This document shows, one piece after another, positions 63,652 through 64,000 of a DNA stretch of 64,000 nt. The translations under genes and the position numbers were made by a program. The notes beneath the pieces were generated by a model. That model was given only the letters and a program-made list of their open reading frames with translations, was not told where the DNA came from and ran no database searches. The stretch is from NCBI GenBank assembly GCA_963664665.2, contig CAXXMH010000008.1, positions 558,001 to 622,000 on the forward strand. Reading direction: 5' to 3'. This DNA comes from Bin55 sp963664665. GTDB lineage: Bacteria; Pseudomonadota; Gammaproteobacteria; Pseudomonadales; Azotimanducaceae. Within the stretch, counting starts at the first letter, position 1; every line of letters begins with the position of its first letter.

Positions 63652-64000
63652 CTATGTGCTCTTGCTATTGCTATTGCCCGTACTCACCGGTCGCAGCAAC
63701 GTGAGTACGATGGGCGCGAATGTAATGACTGCTAAGCCCACGCCTGCGCCTATGAAATAAGGAAGCGCTAGGGGTTCAAGCAGCAGATAAGCGGCAATTA
63801 CGGTGAACGCAATCACAAAAGAACGAAGCATCGCCAACATAACAAGCGCGCCTGCGTTCGCTCGACGCATGAGTAACGTGATAGCTGCGTTTGGTATAAC
63901 CACGACGAGTGCTCCACTAGCAATGAACGATGCGCTCACTGGTACTGTCAATGCGCAAAGCGCCAAGATAACTGCAACAACAGCCAGCTGACACAGTACG
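63652..64000 (-). CDS. atpI: ATP synthase accessory protein AtpI (cut by window edge)
   Basis: A hydrophobic protein with about four membrane segments and a short polar tail. It can start at TTG 63966 (104 residues), but the frame stays open to the right edge (VLCQLAVVAVILALCAL), so the true start probably lies outside. ASFIASGALVVVIPNAAIT and a final helix pair ALPYFIGAGVGLAVITFAPIVL match the weakly conserved AtpI family, which assists c-ring assembly. Position directly upstream of atpB supports the call. Confidence 0.88.
   Translation of the reverse strand, partial: VLCQLAVVAVILALCALTVPVSASFIASGALVVVIPNAAITLLMRRANAGALVMLAMLRSFVIAFTVIAAYLLLEPLALPYFIGAGVGLAVITFAPIVLTLLRPVSTGNSNSKST

Noticed and set aside
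1..64000. tRNA, rRNA, CRISPR, transposase or integrase
   Set aside because: I looked for T-arm-like strings, regular short repeats and transposase motifs on both strands and saw none I could support by eye.

Overview
The window reads as one chromosomal stretch of a proteobacterium, almost certainly a gammaproteobacterium. The order rpoZ-spoT-ridA-recG, rubredoxin beside ubiA, glmU-glmS, and an atpI-B-E-F-H-A-G-D-C operon is typical of that class. The content (TRAP transporter parts, sulfatase, proline catabolism, PQQ dehydrogenase, 2-oxoglutarate dioxygenases) suggests an aerobic heterotroph, perhaps marine. The habitat is inference. I see no tRNA, rRNA, CRISPR array, insertion sequence or prophage.

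Layout. (1) 1-8.1 kb: the start of a TolC-like gene at the left edge, then the housekeeping run rpoZ, spoT, ridA, recG, a 55-residue rubredoxin gene, ubiA and a TRAP membrane pair (dctQ, dctM). (2) 8.1-14.3 kb: accessory genes: a luciferase-like oxidoreductase, a secreted GyrI-like protein, a beta-lactamase-fold hydrolase, a decayed or oddly started ImmA/IrrE + DUF4411 toxin-antitoxin-like pair, and an esterase. (3) 14.3-25.5 kb, all on the minus strand: a single-chain biotin carboxylase (BC-BCCP-CT), an orphan TakP-like TRAP binding protein, an AcoX-family kinase-like protein, uvrD, glmS, glmU. (4) 25.5-57.1 kb: a 31.7-kb block between atpC and glmU, genes that are neighbours in many gammaproteobacteria. 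It carries a GST, a frameshifted PQQ dehydrogenase, an ArsC-like protein, an NHL propeller, an Ldh-type dehydrogenase, a pyroglutamyl-peptidase homologue with Cys changed to Ser, a methyltransferase, a sulfatase, two tandem single-chain carboxylases, fbiC (deazaflavin/F420 synthesis), a secreted modular protein, putA, a purine permease, two Fe(II)/2OG dioxygenases, an S41 protease-like protein and a NIPSNAP protein. (5) 57.2-64 kb: the ATP synthase operon on the minus strand, with atpI cut by the right edge.

Most notable: the tandem carboxylases at 36.1-42.8 kb share a nearly identical, GC-rich 1.42-kb biotin-carboxylase segment (13 differences in 472 residues), while their other halves are clearly diverged. 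In the upstream copy the biotin-accepting lysine is replaced by glutamate, so it should not be biotinylated although its BC and CT domains look complete. A hetero-complex that borrows the neighbour's biotin arm is an attractive but untested idea. Other loci with lost or changed key residues: SpoT (synthetase acidic residues gone, hydrolase intact), the peptidase C15 homologue (Cys to Ser), a DUF4411 gene with an in-frame stop, a PQQ dehydrogenase with a one-base frameshift, and an ImmA/IrrE gene whose N-terminal domain can only be read from a non-standard start codon. fbiC together with a luciferase-like oxidoreductase points to deazaflavin chemistry, which is uncommon in Gammaproteobacteria.
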